NCBI GenBank assembly: GCA_017545865.1
Contig: JAFWXO010000005.1
Location: forward strand, 1-64,000
From: Clostridia bacterium
GTDB taxonomy: Bacteria > Bacillota > Clostridia > Christensenellales > Borkfalkiaceae
Length of the DNA: 64,000 nt
Direction: 5' to 3'
Part shown: piece after piece, positions 27,083 through 36,972 of the stretch
How the letters are laid out: every line of letters starts with the position of its first letter
Position numbering within the stretch: position 1 is the first letter of the stretch
The notes under the pieces: generated by a model
The model's database searches: none
What the model was told of the DNA's origin: nothing
The model's input: the letters and a program-made list of their open reading frames with translations, nothing else
Position numbers and translations under genes: made by a program

Positions 27083-27123
27083 AAGCAGAAACGCAGTATT
27101 GCGCCGTTTATAACGGATTAAAA

Positions 27124-28416
27124 TTAGTCGTCGATATCAAAGTTTTCAAGCGCCGATTTCTTAGCAACTGGCTTAGAGTCGCCGTGTTTAACGAAGAACA
27201 TCGTTACGAACGCGAGCGCAACGCAGATTGATGCGTACGGGAACAAGGGGCTCATATTTCCAAACAAGTCCATAATAGCGCCGGATAAAATTGGCGTTAA
27301 TACTTGAGCGGACATTGAAGCCGTGTAATACCAACCCGTATACTTACCAACGTCACCAGACTTAGCAAGTTCAACAACCATCGGGAAGGAGTTAACGTTG
27401 ATAGTTGCCCAACCGATACCTGCAAACGCGAATAAGATATACATAAAGATAGGCGAACTATTAGCCGTCATAAATATCGCGATGAAGAATGACGTTGCAA
27501 GCAACGCTACACCAACTAAAATAGTCTTTCTTCTACCGAACTTAGATGCGATAAAGCCAACCGGCAAGTATGCGGCGATTGCGCCACCTTGAGCAATCAT
27601 TAAAGTAAGGTCGTAACTTTGATGTAAAACGCTATCAGCATAAAGCGAATATTTTGACGTGATTGCATTGTAACCCATATACCAAAGCGCAACTGACGCT
27701 AAGATTAAAAGGAAAGATATAAGTTGGGGCTTAGAAAGTTTTGCACTGTTTTTATTATCTGCTTTAGCGTTAGTTTCTTCTGCTTCTTCGGGGAAATATT
27801 TAGCGGTATCTTCGAGCATTTCATTTGCCCACTTATTTTCTTTAACGGTAAGCAAGAATACCACTAAGCCTGCAAGCATTATACCGCAAACTGCTATGTA
27901 ATAGGGGAAGAAGTTATCCATGTGGTCTTGCCCTACTTTGATAAACATACCGAGAACTAAAACTAAAAGTCCACCAGCAGTTCCCATAAGGTTAATTACC
28001 GCGTTGCCTTTTGAACGGAGAGGTTTACAAGTAACGTCAGGCATTAAAGCAACCGCAGGCGAACGGAAAGTAGCCATGGAAATTAAAGTTACTAATAAAA
28101 CGGCGATAAAAAGCCACAAACTGCCGATTAACGGAATAAAGATAAACGAAATTATCGCGCAAATAGTACCAAAGAAGATAAACGTTGTACGCTTGCCGAA
28201 TTTACTCTTAGTTTTATCCGATAAAGCGCCGAAAAGCGGGAGTAAGAATACCGCAAGCACGTTGTCAAGCGCCATTACTATACCAGAGCCAGTTTGAGTC
28301 ATACCAAACTTGTAAGTCATAAGCATAGGAACGGTTTTATCATACGCTTGCCAGAACGCCGAGATTAAGAAAAACGCAAAACCTACGAGTATTGTTCTTT
28401 TGTAATTGAGTTTCAT
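27124..28416 (-). CDS. Major facilitator superfamily transporter
   Basis: A 430-residue membrane protein with 12 predicted helices and the MFS loop signature GALSDKTKSKFGKRTT between helices 2 and 3, repeated as GFIASKFGRRKT in the second half. The central cytosolic loop is charged (about 195-220). The overall pattern resembles the sugar-cation symporter or SLC45-like branch. The substrate is unknown. An AAGGAG ribosome site is present, and the gene is 11 nt downstream of the zinc-ribbon protein gene, so it may be cotranscribed. Confidence 0.88.
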   Translation of the reverse strand: MKLNYKRTILVGFAFFLISAFWQAYDKTVPMLMTYKFGMTQTGSGIVMALDNVLAVFLLPLFGALSDKTKSKFGKRTTFIFFGTICAIISFIFIPLIGSLWLFIAVLLVTLISMATFRSPAVALMPDVTCKPLRSKGNAVINLMGTAGGLLVLVLGMFIKVGQDHMDNFFPYYIAVCGIMLAGLVVFLLTVKENKWANEMLEDTAKYFPEEAEETNAKADNKNSAKLSKPQLISFLLILASVALWYMGYNAITSKYSLYADSVLHQSYDLTLMIAQGGAIAAYLPVGFIASKFGRRKTILVGVALLATSFFIAIFMTANSSPIFMYILFAFAGIGWATINVNSFPMVVELAKSGDVGKYTGWYYTASMSAQVLTPILSGAIMDLFGNMSPLFPYASICVALAFVTMFFVKHGDSKPVAKKSALENFDIDD

Positions 28417-28427
28417 TTGTTTTCTCC

Positions 28428-29159
28428 TTATTTTTTATTAGGTTCAAATCCGTAAATAAGCCTATGGCAACTTTCACACTCTTTAATTTCGCCAGAGGAA
28501 AGATCTTCCATAAAACTTATCGGCATACTCATCATGCAGAAAGGACAATGGTTTGATTTTTTTGATAAATCAAGACCGAACACTATCGGGAACTTTTTAT
28601 CTTTCCTTCTTAAAGTGTACTTTTCCATAAGCGTTTTGTCAATACTTTCTTCAAGTTTTTTAAGTTTAGACTTAAGTTCCGTTACTTCGCCCTTTTTAGA
28701 ATTTTTAAGTTCTTCAAGTTTAGGAGCGTACTCGTTGTATTGAGCCTTCATAGCATTGTTGGACTTTGCAAGTTTACCGTATTCGTTATAAAGGTCTTGC
28801 ATTTCCTTAGAAAGAGCGTTTACAGTTTGCTCCATCTTCTCAATTTGAGCGCAAACGTCTAAAAACTTTTTCTTTAAGTATTCAAGTTCTTCTTCGTTTT
28901 CACAAGTTTCAACGGTTTTTTCGTACTCTTTTGCCTTTTCGAGATATTCTTCAAAATCTTTAACGGCTTTATTGTAATTTTCAGTTACCGTTTGCGCTTT
29001 TGATTCAAGCTCGGAAAGAGTTTCTTTTACCGTGGATAAGAACTTTCTTGCAGACAAGTATTTTTTCGCTTCTTCGCTACCGTTTACTTCGTCTTCAATC
29101 AATTTTAAGTTCTTGTCAATTTCTTGGTACTCTACGATAAGTTTGATTTGTTCTGACAT
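28428..29159 (-). CDS. Coiled-coil protein with C4 zinc ribbon (COG1579 family)
   Basis: A 243-residue protein with a long coiled coil (about 15-190) rich in Glu and Lys, ending in a zinc ribbon with the pairs HCPFCM and ECESCHR. COG1579 proteins are widespread and their role is not firmly known. The ATG at 29159 overlaps nothing; it lies 10 nt after the nif3 stop. The gene ends the dgt-dnaG-rpoD-trmK-nif3 cluster, a conserved clostridial order. Confidence 0.88.
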   Translation of the reverse strand: MSEQIKLIVEYQEIDKNLKLIEDEVNGSEEAKKYLSARKFLSTVKETLSELESKAQTVTENYNKAVKDFEEYLEKAKEYEKTVETCENEEELEYLKKKFLDVCAQIEKMEQTVNALSKEMQDLYNEYGKLAKSNNAMKAQYNEYAPKLEELKNSKKGEVTELKSKLKKLEESIDKTLMEKYTLRRKDKKFPIVFGLDLSKKSNHCPFCMMSMPISFMEDLSSGEIKECESCHRLIYGFEPNKK

Positions 29160-29169
29160 AATGTTTCTC

Positions 29170-29940
29170 CTATAACATATAATCGTTTTCAACGATTACA
29201 GTATTTATTTCGCTTAATTTTTTATTTGCCCATTTGAAAAAATGTTTAAACCCATACATTTCGCTCGAATAGTGAGTTACTTGCATAACGCTCTTACCGC
29301 GCTTTAAAGCGTTTAAGATAACGTGGTGCTTAATATCCGAGGAAACGTATAAATCAACGCCCGAAACCGCTTCGAGTTCGCCTTCGTCAAGCCCCGAACC
29401 GCAAAAAGACGCAACGCGTTCAATTTGTTTTGACGGGCTACCGAAAATCATAACCTTATCGGTTGAGAAAGTTTCAATATATTTTTCTTTAAGGCTTTGC
29501 AAAGTAACGTCCGTTTCAAACACCCTTCCGTAACCTTCGCCGTTACCTAAATCGTGCACGATTTGAGTTTTCACCGCGCCTAAACCTTTTGCCAAATAAT
29601 AGTCGATACCTTCTTTTGCGCAGTCAAGATTTAAATGCATTGATATAACGCCGATTCCAGCGTTTAAGCACTTTAATAGCGCGTTGCTATCGTAATCGAG
29701 ATTTTTAATTGGCGCATAGATTGCGGGATGATGCGTTACTATTAAGTTTGCGCCCGTTTCAATGGCTTTTTGAACGCTAATATCGGTAAGGTCAAGCGTG
29801 AAAACGATTCCCGTTATATCCCCTTTAACTTGGGCTATAATACCGCTATTATCGTAACCACCCATCTTTTGAACGAGTTTATCAGATAGTTCAAGCGGAG
29901 CGTACTCTTCAAGCGTTTTTAAAACTTCTTGTAAAGTCAT
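29170..29940 (-). CDS. NIF3-like dinuclear metal protein (GTP cyclohydrolase I type 2 family)
   Basis: A 256-residue NIF3-family protein with metal ligands in NLIVTHHPAIY near residue 65, ISMHLNLDCA near 100, and QVTHYSSEMYGF near 221. The family has been given several proposed activities; none is settled. The ATG overlaps the trmK stop by 4 nt, as is common for this pair. Confidence 0.92.
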   Translation of the reverse strand: MTLQEVLKTLEEYAPLELSDKLVQKMGGYDNSGIIAQVKGDITGIVFTLDLTDISVQKAIETGANLIVTHHPAIYAPIKNLDYDSNALLKCLNAGIGVISMHLNLDCAKEGIDYYLAKGLGAVKTQIVHDLGNGEGYGRVFETDVTLQSLKEKYIETFSTDKVMIFGSPSKQIERVASFCGSGLDEGELEAVSGVDLYVSSDIKHHVILNALKRGKSVMQVTHYSSEMYGFKHFFKWANKKLSEINTVIVENDYML

Positions 29941-30584
29941 TTTAATATTTCCCTTATTTCCTTTAATTTTTGCATCGCAACCGATTTTGCAGTTTCCGAT
30001 GCCGTTTTAGTTTGAACCACGCCCTCGTAAAGTTTTTCATCGAGCGTGAGTTTTTCTATAAAATCATCGGGGCGTTCGTTTAAATTATCTCGCCCGTAAA
30101 TATATTCTAAGTTTGTGTATTCCTTCGGCTCTATATCCGCTTCAACGGCTGAAATAATATCGTAAAACTTGCCTTTATCTTTAATGGTAAAATCTTTTAA
30201 GATTTTATAACCCAAGTCAAAAAGGAGTTTTCTAACCTTAACGCTATTTTTTTGCGGAGCAAGAACGAGTTTTTTCGGCAGGCTCATAGCGGAAGATAAA
30301 ATCTTAACGATTTCTTCACCACCCATACCCGCTATCGCAACTTCATCGGGAAGTTCGGTAAAAGACTCCAAACCGTCACTGACGACTGCGGTTACCCTAT
30401 CCCCGTAAGGCTTTAAAAGGTCAACGGCTTTTTGCAAACTGCTTTTTGATATATCGGATATGATAACCCTTTTATAATTGCCACTTTTTAAAACCATTTC
30501 GGCAAGGTAGCCGTGGTCACAACCAACGTCCGCAAACACTTCACCCGTGCCAACTAAACTAAATAGAGTTCGTAACCTATCCAT
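29937..30584 (-). CDS. trmK: tRNA (adenine-N1) methyltransferase TrmK
   Basis: A 215-residue SAM-dependent methyltransferase that makes m1A22 in tRNA. The SAM motif is FADVGCDHGYLAEMVLKSG near residue 18, and the family-specific catalytic motif is IAGMGGEEIVKIL near 83. It is placed rpoD-trmK-nif3, overlapping rpoD by one base and nif3 by four. Confidence 0.94.
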   Translation of the reverse strand: MDRLRTLFSLVGTGEVFADVGCDHGYLAEMVLKSGNYKRVIISDISKSSLQKAVDLLKPYGDRVTAVVSDGLESFTELPDEVAIAGMGGEEIVKILSSAMSLPKKLVLAPQKNSVKVRKLLFDLGYKILKDFTIKDKGKFYDIISAVEADIEPKEYTNLEYIYGRDNLNERPDDFIEKLTLDEKLYEGVVQTKTASETAKSVAMQKLKEIREILK

Positions 30585-31651
30585 TAGTCTAAGTACTCTT
30601 TAAGTTTTTTAGAACGCGACGGGTGGCGGAGTTTTCTAAGCGCCTTTGCTTCAATTTGACGAATTCTTTCACGCGTTACGTTGAATTCTTTACCAACTTC
30701 TTCTAAAGTTCTCGGCTTGCCGTCGTCAATACCGTAACGAAGCCTTAAAACTTTTTCTTCTCTCGGAGTTAAAGTATCAAGAATAGAAATGAGTTGTTTT
30801 TTGAGCATTGCAAATGCAACAACATCACTTGGCGACGCGGATTTTTCATCTTCGATGAAAGTTCCAAGGTTGCTATCTTCTTCTTCGCCAATAGGAGTTT
30901 CTAACGAAACGGGGTCTTGAGCGATAGTTTGAATTTCAACAACCTTTTCAACGGTAATACCCATCGCTTGAGCAATTTCTTCAGGGGACGGTTCTCTACC
31001 GAGTTCTTGAAGAAGTTGACGGGAAATTTTAATGAGTTTGTTGATAGTTTCAACCATGTGAACGGGAATTCTTATTGTTCTTGCTTGATCGGCGATTGCT
31101 CTCGTTATCGCTTGGCGAATCCACCAAGTAGCGTAAGTTGAGAACTTAAAGCCCTTAGTATAGTCGAACTTTTCAACCGCTTTCATAAGACCTAAGTTAC
31201 CTTCTTGAATAAGGTCTAAAAGGTGCATACCACGGCCAACGTATCTTTTAGCGATAGAAACAACGAGCCTTAAGTTTGCTTCGGATAAGCGCTTTTTAGC
31301 CGACTCATCGCCTTGCATCATCTTTTCGGCAAGTTCAGATTCTTCTTCGGTTGATAATAAAGCAACTTTACCGATGTCTTTAAGGTAAACCTTGACGGGA
31401 TCGTCCATTGAAACTTCTTTTTCAAGTTGATTTAAAAGATCATCGTCACGCGAGGCAACGTCGTCAAACGTGTCGATAATTTCAATGTTTTTCTCACTGA
31501 AAGCATTGTAGATAATTTCGATTTGTTCGGGAGTTACCTTGTGTTTTTCGATTCTATCCATAAGTTCGTCTGCTTTAACAAACTTTTTATCTTGATAAAA
31601 TGCTAATAATTCTTGGGTAAGTTCTGTAAGTTTTTCAGTTGATACGCTCAT
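30584..31651 (-). CDS. rpoD: RNA polymerase primary sigma factor (sigma-A/RpoD)
   Basis: A 355-residue housekeeping sigma factor. Region 1.1 is short, region 1.2 begins at [14 protein letters not shown], region 2 contains [19 protein letters not shown] and [17 protein letters not shown], region 3 follows, and region 4.2 has the helix-turn-helix [20 protein letters not shown]. It directs transcription from TTGACA/TATAAT promoters like those listed here. The gene follows dnaG by 12 nt, with a GGAGAG ribosome site. Confidence 0.97.
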   Translation of the reverse strand: MSVSTEKLTELTQELLAFYQDKKFVKADELMDRIEKHKVTPEQIEIIYNAFSEKNIEIIDTFDDVASRDDDLLNQLEKEVSMDDPVKVYLKDIGKVALLSTEEESELAEKMMQGDESAKKRLSEANLRLVVSIAKRYVGRGMHLLDLIQEGNLGLMKAVEKFDYTKGFKFSTYATWWIRQAITRAIADQARTIRIPVHMVETINKLIKISRQLLQELGREPSPEEIAQAMGITVEKVVEIQTIAQDPVSLETPIGEEEDSNLGTFIEDEKSASPSDVVAFAMLKKQLISILDTLTPREEKVLRLRYGIDDGKPRTLEEVGKEFNVTRERIRQIEAKALRKLRHPSRSKKLKEYLD

Positions 31652-31663
31652 TTTTCTCTCCGT

Positions 31664-33436
31664 TTAAATTTTTGATAATTCTATCGTTTTTTCCGCCACC
31701 ATAACGGCTAAACGACGTTTTTGAGCCTCGTCAATTTCATTTTTGTAAAGCTCGTTGAGTTTTTTAAGATCTTCAGATAAATTTGATTTTCTAACCACTT
31801 TTAAGCAGTCGGTATAAAAACGACTTTCCTGCTCAATATCGGTTATTTTATCTCCGCTTTGCAAAATAGCGTCAAGTTCCGTAAGCCCATCTTCCGAAAC
31901 AACGGTTTGAAGTTTGCTTGCGTCTTTAATGCCGTTAAATACTATCGCTTCGCAAATCTTTTCTCGAACGCTATCTGAAAAGTAAAGGTTGGAAACAGCC
32001 TCAACGTCTGCATACGGTTTTGCGTTTATAACAGACCAAAGTATCGTTCGCTCCGCTATTGAAAGCCTGTCCATCTTAACCGTTTTAACTTCAATTTTTT
32101 CCGCTTTTTCGTACTTTGGAACAGTAACGCTTCCGCTTTCTAAATCTCTTTTTAGCGACTGGTAACTAATGCCCGTTATTGCGCTTATTTTGTTTAAAAG
32201 TTCTTCTTTTAAATATTCGCCTTTAACCGTTCGTATTAAATCAAGGCTTTCGGATAAATATTTTCTCTTATCCGACTCATCGGTTAAATCTTTGCCCCTT
32301 TTTATAAGCGCAAGTTTAAAGTCGATTAGCGGTTGAGCCTTGGAAAGCAAGGTTTTATACCCTTCTGCGCCGTACTTTCTAATAACGTCGTCTGGATCTA
32401 AGCCTTCGGGAAGGTTAACGACTTTTACTTCGAAACCTTCGTTTTCGAAAATTTCTAAACTTCTAACGGTTGCCTTTTGCCCAGCCCCGTCACCATCGTA
32501 ACTAACCAAAACCTTTTGAGTGTAACGCTTTAAAAGTTTGGCTTGGGATAAAGTTAAACTCGTTCCCATCGACGCTACAACGTTTTTAAATCCCGCTGAG
32601 TATAGAGAAATTGCATCCATATACCCTTCAACCATAATAACGTAATCAAGGTCGGTTTCTTGGCGAATTTGTTTTAAGTTGTTAACGTTGTATAAAACGT
32701 TTTTCTTGTTAAATAGGCTTGTTTCGGAAGTGTTTTTATACTTGCCAAAGCCCTTATCTTCTAAAATTCTACCGCCAAAGCCTATAACCTTGCCCATAGA
32801 GTTGATAATGGGAACGGTTAGCCTTTCCGCTTGGAAATCGTAAACACCCTTTTTACCTTCCGTGCAAGCGCCAGATTCAAGCATTTCTTTCTCGGTAAAA
32901 CCTTTTTGTTTTAAATGATTAACGAGCCCGTAATAATCAAGTGACGCGCCTATTCCAAAGTGGCGCACCGTTTTTGAATCAAGCCCGCGTTTATGTAAAT
33001 ATTCAAGCCAAACACCCGCCTTTTCATCGCGCAAGTTGTGGGCGTAAAAAAGCGCGGTTTCACGCATTAACTCGTAAAGCCTATCCTTTTTGCGCTTTGC
33101 TTGTTTTGCCTGTTCTTCGCTTTGGAAATCGCTTTCGGGAAGTGGCATTTTAACGCGTTCGGCTAAAATCTTAATCGCGTCGTAAAAGTCTACCGTTTCA
33201 ACTTCTTGGATAAACTTTATAACGTCACCACCCTTACCGCAACCGAAACAGTGATAAAACTGCCCCGGCTCGTTTACCGTAAAAGATGGGGTTTTTTCCG
33301 TGTGACCTGGTAGCGGACAACACGCCCAGTAGTTGGTTGAACCTTTTCTAACGAGATTGCAGTACCGACTAACGACGTCTACTATGTTGTTTTTACTTTT
33401 AAGTTCTTCAATGAACTTCTCGTCAAAAGTCGGCAT
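31664..33436 (-). CDS. dnaG: DNA primase
   Basis: A 590-residue primase that makes RNA primers for replication. The N-terminal CHC2 zinc finger is visible in WACCPLPGHTEKTPSF and YHCFGCGKGGD. The TOPRIM catalytic core has VEGYMDAISLYSAGF and VSYDGDGAGQKATVRSLE (DGD metal site). The C-terminal helicase-interaction region is poorly conserved. It lies between dgt and rpoD, the classic macromolecular-synthesis order. Confidence 0.96.
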   Translation of the reverse strand: MPTFDEKFIEELKSKNNIVDVVSRYCNLVRKGSTNYWACCPLPGHTEKTPSFTVNEPGQFYHCFGCGKGGDVIKFIQEVETVDFYDAIKILAERVKMPLPESDFQSEEQAKQAKRKKDRLYELMRETALFYAHNLRDEKAGVWLEYLHKRGLDSKTVRHFGIGASLDYYGLVNHLKQKGFTEKEMLESGACTEGKKGVYDFQAERLTVPIINSMGKVIGFGGRILEDKGFGKYKNTSETSLFNKKNVLYNVNNLKQIRQETDLDYVIMVEGYMDAISLYSAGFKNVVASMGTSLTLSQAKLLKRYTQKVLVSYDGDGAGQKATVRSLEIFENEGFEVKVVNLPEGLDPDDVIRKYGAEGYKTLLSKAQPLIDFKLALIKRGKDLTDESDKRKYLSESLDLIRTVKGEYLKEELLNKISAITGISYQSLKRDLESGSVTVPKYEKAEKIEVKTVKMDRLSIAERTILWSVINAKPYADVEAVSNLYFSDSVREKICEAIVFNGIKDASKLQTVVSEDGLTELDAILQSGDKITDIEQESRFYTDCLKVVRKSNLSEDLKKLNELYKNEIDEAQKRRLAVMVAEKTIELSKI

Positions 33437-33445
33437 AACTCTCCT

Positions 33446-34453
33446 TTAGAAACTTTGTGGAATAAAAATTTGATTGAACACGTTTACGGCGTATCTATCC
33501 GTCATTGAAGATAAATAATCGCAAATAACCGTTTCAAGCGGATAATTTTTAAGTAAATCTTGATAAACTTTTGGGAGTTTATCTGGGTTTTTTATAAAAT
33601 AATCGTAAGTTGCGGAAATCATAAGCCCCGCTCTTTCTTCTTCACGCTTAGCAGTTGGCATCATATAAACGTTATCGAACATAAAGGCTCTAAGTTCCTT
33701 CATAGCCCCGTCAACGTCAGATGAAAGAGTGATTTTATCTTTATTTAAACTGTTTTCGTAAGCGGAACTAATCATAACGTTAATTCTCTCTCTCGAAGTT
33801 TTGCCGAGAACGTTTAAAACGCTTTTTGGCAAGTCTTCAACGGAAATAACGCCTGCTCTAACTGCATCGTCAACGTCGTGATTTAAATAGGCTATGCGGT
33901 CGGAAATGGAAACTACTTGACCTTCAAGGGTTGACGGGCAAGTTCCCGTTTTGTGATTTAAAATACCGTCACGCACTTCATAGGTTAAATTTAAACCAAG
34001 CCCACCCTTTTCCAAAACGTCAACCACTCGTAAAGATTGTTCGTTGTGCTTAAAGCCGTTTGGCGAAAGTTTATTTAAAACCCTTTCGCCCGCATGCCCG
34101 AACGGAGTGTGCCCAAGATCGTGCCCAAGCGCAATCGCTTCAGTTAAATCTTCATTGAGCGCAAGCGCGCGGGAGATTGAACGGGCAATCTGAGAAACGT
34201 CTAACGTGTGCGTGAGCCGTGTCATATAATGGTCGCCTTCGGGGGAAAAGAAAACCTGCGTTTTGTTTTTGAGCCTTATAAACGCCCTTGAATAAATTAT
34301 TCTATCCCTATCGCGTTGAAATTCCGTGCGCATAGGGCAAGCAGTTTCTTCTTTAAGCCTGCCTTTCGTTTCGTTTGACTTTACGGCAAAAGGAGATAAA
34401 AACGCTTCTTCTTTTTTGAAAGTTAACTGTTTAACGGATAAAATTTCTGCCAT
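33446..34453 (-). CDS. dGTP triphosphohydrolase-like HD-domain protein
   Basis: A 335-residue HD-domain nucleotidase. The metal site shows RLTHTLDVSQIARSI, then IALGHDLGHTPFGHAGE (the HD pair), and a distal Asp in SISDRIAYLNHDVDDA. Members of this family, often labelled Dgt, hydrolyse dNTPs to nucleosides and triphosphate. The ATG at 34453 is preferred; an upstream TTG adds only two codons. No good ribosome site is seen. It sits 10 nt before dnaG. Confidence 0.9.
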   Translation of the reverse strand: MAEILSVKQLTFKKEEAFLSPFAVKSNETKGRLKEETACPMRTEFQRDRDRIIYSRAFIRLKNKTQVFFSPEGDHYMTRLTHTLDVSQIARSISRALALNEDLTEAIALGHDLGHTPFGHAGERVLNKLSPNGFKHNEQSLRVVDVLEKGGLGLNLTYEVRDGILNHKTGTCPSTLEGQVVSISDRIAYLNHDVDDAVRAGVISVEDLPKSVLNVLGKTSRERINVMISSAYENSLNKDKITLSSDVDGAMKELRAFMFDNVYMMPTAKREEERAGLMISATYDYFIKNPDKLPKVYQDLLKNYPLETVICDYLSSMTDRYAVNVFNQIFIPQSF

Positions 34454-34507
34454 ACTCAATTAAAATATACCTAAAAAAATCAAAAATACTTTTTTTAAAA
34501 AGAATTT

Positions 34508-35206
34508 TTAACAAAAAACTTTAAAAGTTTTACCATTTACGTTTTTTAAACGTAAAATTTTTAATAATTCTTCGCCAGCATCGGTTGGAGTGGGAATTTT
34601 ACTAAGCCCGTACTCACGAGCAAACTCAAGTTTATCTTCATTTGATAAGTGAGCGTTCATAGGCGTATCAACAAGCCCAAAGGCAACCGAGCAAACGGAA
34701 ACGTTACTACCGCTAAGTTCTTCGGATAACGCTCTCGTAAGTCCAATAACGCCAGTTTTGGTTGCGGAGTATAAAACTTCACAAGAACCGCCTTCAAGCC
34801 CGAACACCGATGAAACGTTTATTATTTTACCACCGCTACTTAGCATTGATTTAACCGCTCTTTTGTTTACGAGCAAAGCGCCTTTTAGGTTTATATCAAC
34901 AACCCTATCAATATCTTCAACCGTAACGTCTAAAATGGTTTTTTGTTCGAGAGCAACGCCCGCGCAAGAGATCACGGCGGAAATATTGCCGTAACGCTTT
35001 TCAGCGTATTCAAAAAGATAGTCAACGTCACTTTCAACACTTACGTTACACTTAACCATATCAACGCTGTGAAGCTTAGTTAACTCGCTTGCGCTATCGC
35101 AAGAAGAAAAATAAGTTCCAACAACGCTAACGCCTTGATTTTTAAGTTGTATTGCCGTTGCCCTGCCTATTCCGCTTGACGCTCCGGTTATAATTACCAC
35201 GCTCAT
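34508..35206 (-). CDS. Short-chain dehydrogenase/reductase (FabG-like)
   Basis: A 232-residue SDR enzyme with the cofactor loop TGASSGIGRAT at residue 8, NAG-like ISCAG near 79, catalytic Ser in INVSSVFG, and YSATK as the YxxxK motif. It would use NAD(P)H to reduce or oxidise a carbonyl. Its substrate is unknown; a lone FabG-like enzyme next to efp is not itself evidence of fatty acid synthesis. The ATG at 35206 has no ribosome site and comes only 15 nt after the efp terminator hairpin, so how it is expressed is unclear. Confidence 0.87.
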   Translation of the reverse strand: MSVVIITGASSGIGRATAIQLKNQGVSVVGTYFSSCDSASELTKLHSVDMVKCNVSVESDVDYLFEYAEKRYGNISAVISCAGVALEQKTILDVTVEDIDRVVDINLKGALLVNKRAVKSMLSSGGKIINVSSVFGLEGGSCEVLYSATKTGVIGLTRALSEELSGSNVSVCSVAFGLVDTPMNAHLSNEDKLEFAREYGLSKIPTPTDAGEELLKILRLKNVNGKTFKVFC

Positions 35207-35218
35207 ATTAAATGCAAA

Positions 35219-35246
35219 AACCTGACAGTTAAATTCTGTCAGGTAA
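35219..35246 (-). terminator. Terminator of efp
   Basis: CCTGACAG and CTGTCAGG pair around a 7-nt loop; on the minus strand TTTTTG follows. Confidence 0.75.
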
Positions 35247-35254
35247 AAAAGCAA

Positions 35255-35815
35255 TTATTTTTTAACTCTTTCCATGTAGTCGCCAGTTCTAGTGTCAATA
35301 CGAATAACGTCACCTTCGTTAACGAACATAGGAACTTGAATGTAAAGACCGGTTTCGATCTTAACTTGCTTGGTAGCGTTAGTTGCAGTGTTACCAGCAA
35401 CGCTCGGTTCTGCTTCAGTTACCAAGAGTTCAACGAAGTTTTCACATTCAACCGAGAACGCTTTACCCTTGTAGAATTTAACGGTTACGGGATCGTTTTC
35501 TTTAACGTACTTAAGCGCGTCTTCAACTTGGTCGTAATTGAGCGGTTCCATATTGAATTCTTCGTCCATAAAGTAGTAAAGTTCACCGTCACTATAAGAA
35601 TAAGTCATCTTCTTAGTTTCGATAACTGCGTTTTCGAACTTTTCAGTCGGGTTGAAGGTTATTTGTAAAACCTTACCGTCTACTACGTTTTTAAGGGTTG
35701 TTCTAACGAACGCTGCGCCCTTACCCGGCTTAACGTGAAGGAAATCAACAACTGTGAAGATTTTTCCTTCGTATTCGATAGTTACGCCTTTTCTTAAATC
35801 GCCTGCTAATACCAT
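35255..35815 (-). CDS. efp: Translation elongation factor P
   Basis: A 186-residue EF-P, which helps the ribosome make bonds at proline runs. Domain I has the tip loop [17 protein letters not shown] with Lys32, the position that carries a modification in other bacteria. Domain II begins near 65, and domain III contains [16 protein letters not shown] at the end. It follows the M24 peptidase gene, a common Gram-positive pairing, with an AAGGAG ribosome site. Confidence 0.96.
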   Translation of the reverse strand: MVLAGDLRKGVTIEYEGKIFTVVDFLHVKPGKGAAFVRTTLKNVVDGKVLQITFNPTEKFENAVIETKKMTYSYSDGELYYFMDEEFNMEPLNYDQVEDALKYVKENDPVTVKFYKGKAFSVECENFVELLVTEAEPSVAGNTATNATKQVKIETGLYIQVPMFVNEGDVIRIDTRTGDYMERVKK

Positions 35816-35850
35816 ATTAAAATTTTCTCCTTGAAAAATATTTATTATTT

Positions 35851-36870
35851 TTAACCTTTTATCACTAAAAGATTTTTATCCGTTTTCATAAGTGATAGAC
35901 ACTTGCCGTTTGCAAGAGTTACCGTATCTTCAATTCTAATTCCAAACTCGCCTTCTAAATATACGCCCGGCTCAACTGAGAACACAGCCCCGTCTTTTAA
36001 AACTGCTTGGCATTTTGGGCTAAGAGATGGATATTCGTGAATTTTAACGCCTATGCCGTGCCCTAACGAGTGAGTGAAGAATTTATCGTAACCGCCATCT
36101 CTAAGCACGCCCCTTGCAATCTCGTCCGCCTGCTTGCAAATTGTGCCAGCCGTTATTTTATCAACCGCCGTTAAGTGAGCGGTTTTAACGAGATCGTAAA
36201 CCTTTAAAAATTTATCGGTTGGCTCGCCGAAAAATAAAGTCCTCGTCATATCAGATAAAAAACCTTTGTAAACGCACCCAAAGTCCATAAGTATAGGAGT
36301 GTTAGGCTCAAGTTTTTTATCGCTCGTTTCATAATGCGGAACGGAACTACCCGTCCCGAAAGCAACTATCGTTTTAAAACCAACGCCCGCGCCTAAGCGC
36401 TTAAAGTTCCTTTCAAGTTCGGCTGAAAGTTCAAGTTCGGTTATACCTTCTTTGATAAAGGGCAAAACGTTTAAAAACGCTTGCTCGCAAATCTCACACG
36501 ATTTTTTAATGAGAGTTAACTGCTCGGTTGACTTTACCATAGCAAGTTCGTTATGCTCGCTCGTATAATCGTAAAGCTCAAAACCGCTCTTTAACAAATT
36601 TTCGTATACTTTTGCGCTCGTGTAATCGTATATAAGCCCTATCTTTTTTACGTTTAGCGTTTTTAATAGGTCAAATAGCGAAGTTTCACTTTGCAAATAA
36701 CACTCGGCTTTCGCTTGCTTTTTAGCAGACTCTATATACCTGCCGTCAGTTAACAAATGGTTTTTGCCGTTGCAAATAACCAAATACCCGTCGTCAACGT
36801 AAAAGCCTGAGTAGTAAAAAATAAGGTCACCGTCAGTCAAAACGACTGCGCCGTTACAAAAATTTCGCAT
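35851..36870 (-). CDS. M24B-family aminopeptidase P/proline dipeptidase-like protein
   Basis: A 339-residue peptidase of the pita-bread fold. The metal ligands are visible: Asp in [19 protein letters not shown] (both), His in [15 protein letters not shown], and Glu in [11 protein letters not shown] and GIRIEDTV. It cleaves peptides at proline. The N-terminal creatinase-like domain is short. It precedes efp. The ATG has no ribosome site and lies about 3 nt after the predicted transcript start, so the message is probably leaderless. Confidence 0.92.
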   Translation of the reverse strand: MRNFCNGAVVLTDGDLIFYYSGFYVDDGYLVICNGKNHLLTDGRYIESAKKQAKAECYLQSETSLFDLLKTLNVKKIGLIYDYTSAKVYENLLKSGFELYDYTSEHNELAMVKSTEQLTLIKKSCEICEQAFLNVLPFIKEGITELELSAELERNFKRLGAGVGFKTIVAFGTGSSVPHYETSDKKLEPNTPILMDFGCVYKGFLSDMTRTLFFGEPTDKFLKVYDLVKTAHLTAVDKITAGTICKQADEIARGVLRDGGYDKFFTHSLGHGIGVKIHEYPSLSPKCQAVLKDGAVFSVEPGVYLEGEFGIRIEDTVTLANGKCLSLMKTDKNLLVIKG

Positions 36871-36879
36871 TACGTAATA

Positions 36880-36908
36880 ATATTAACATATTATTTACGT
36901 TAAGTCAA
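36880..36908 (-). promoter_or_regulatory. Sigma-A promoter of the M24 peptidase-efp unit
   Basis: TTGACT, 17-bp spacer, TAATAT on the minus strand; predicted start about 36873, ATG at 36870. Confidence 0.78.
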
Positions 36909-36949
36909 CTAAGAGCGCGCTATTTTTTGAATACTTTGATAAAATAAAT

Positions 36950-36972
36950 GCCCCGCATCAAAGTAGCGGAGC
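36950..36972 (-). terminator. Terminator overlapping the cardiolipin synthase stop codon
   Basis: GCTCCGC and GCGGGGC pair (one G-U) with the TGA stop codon inside the loop; ATTTATTTTATC follows on the minus strand. Confidence 0.7.

Noticed and set aside
26861..27123. CRISPR array
   Set aside because: Only two repeat copies, unequal flanks, no spacers of regular size and no cas genes in the window.
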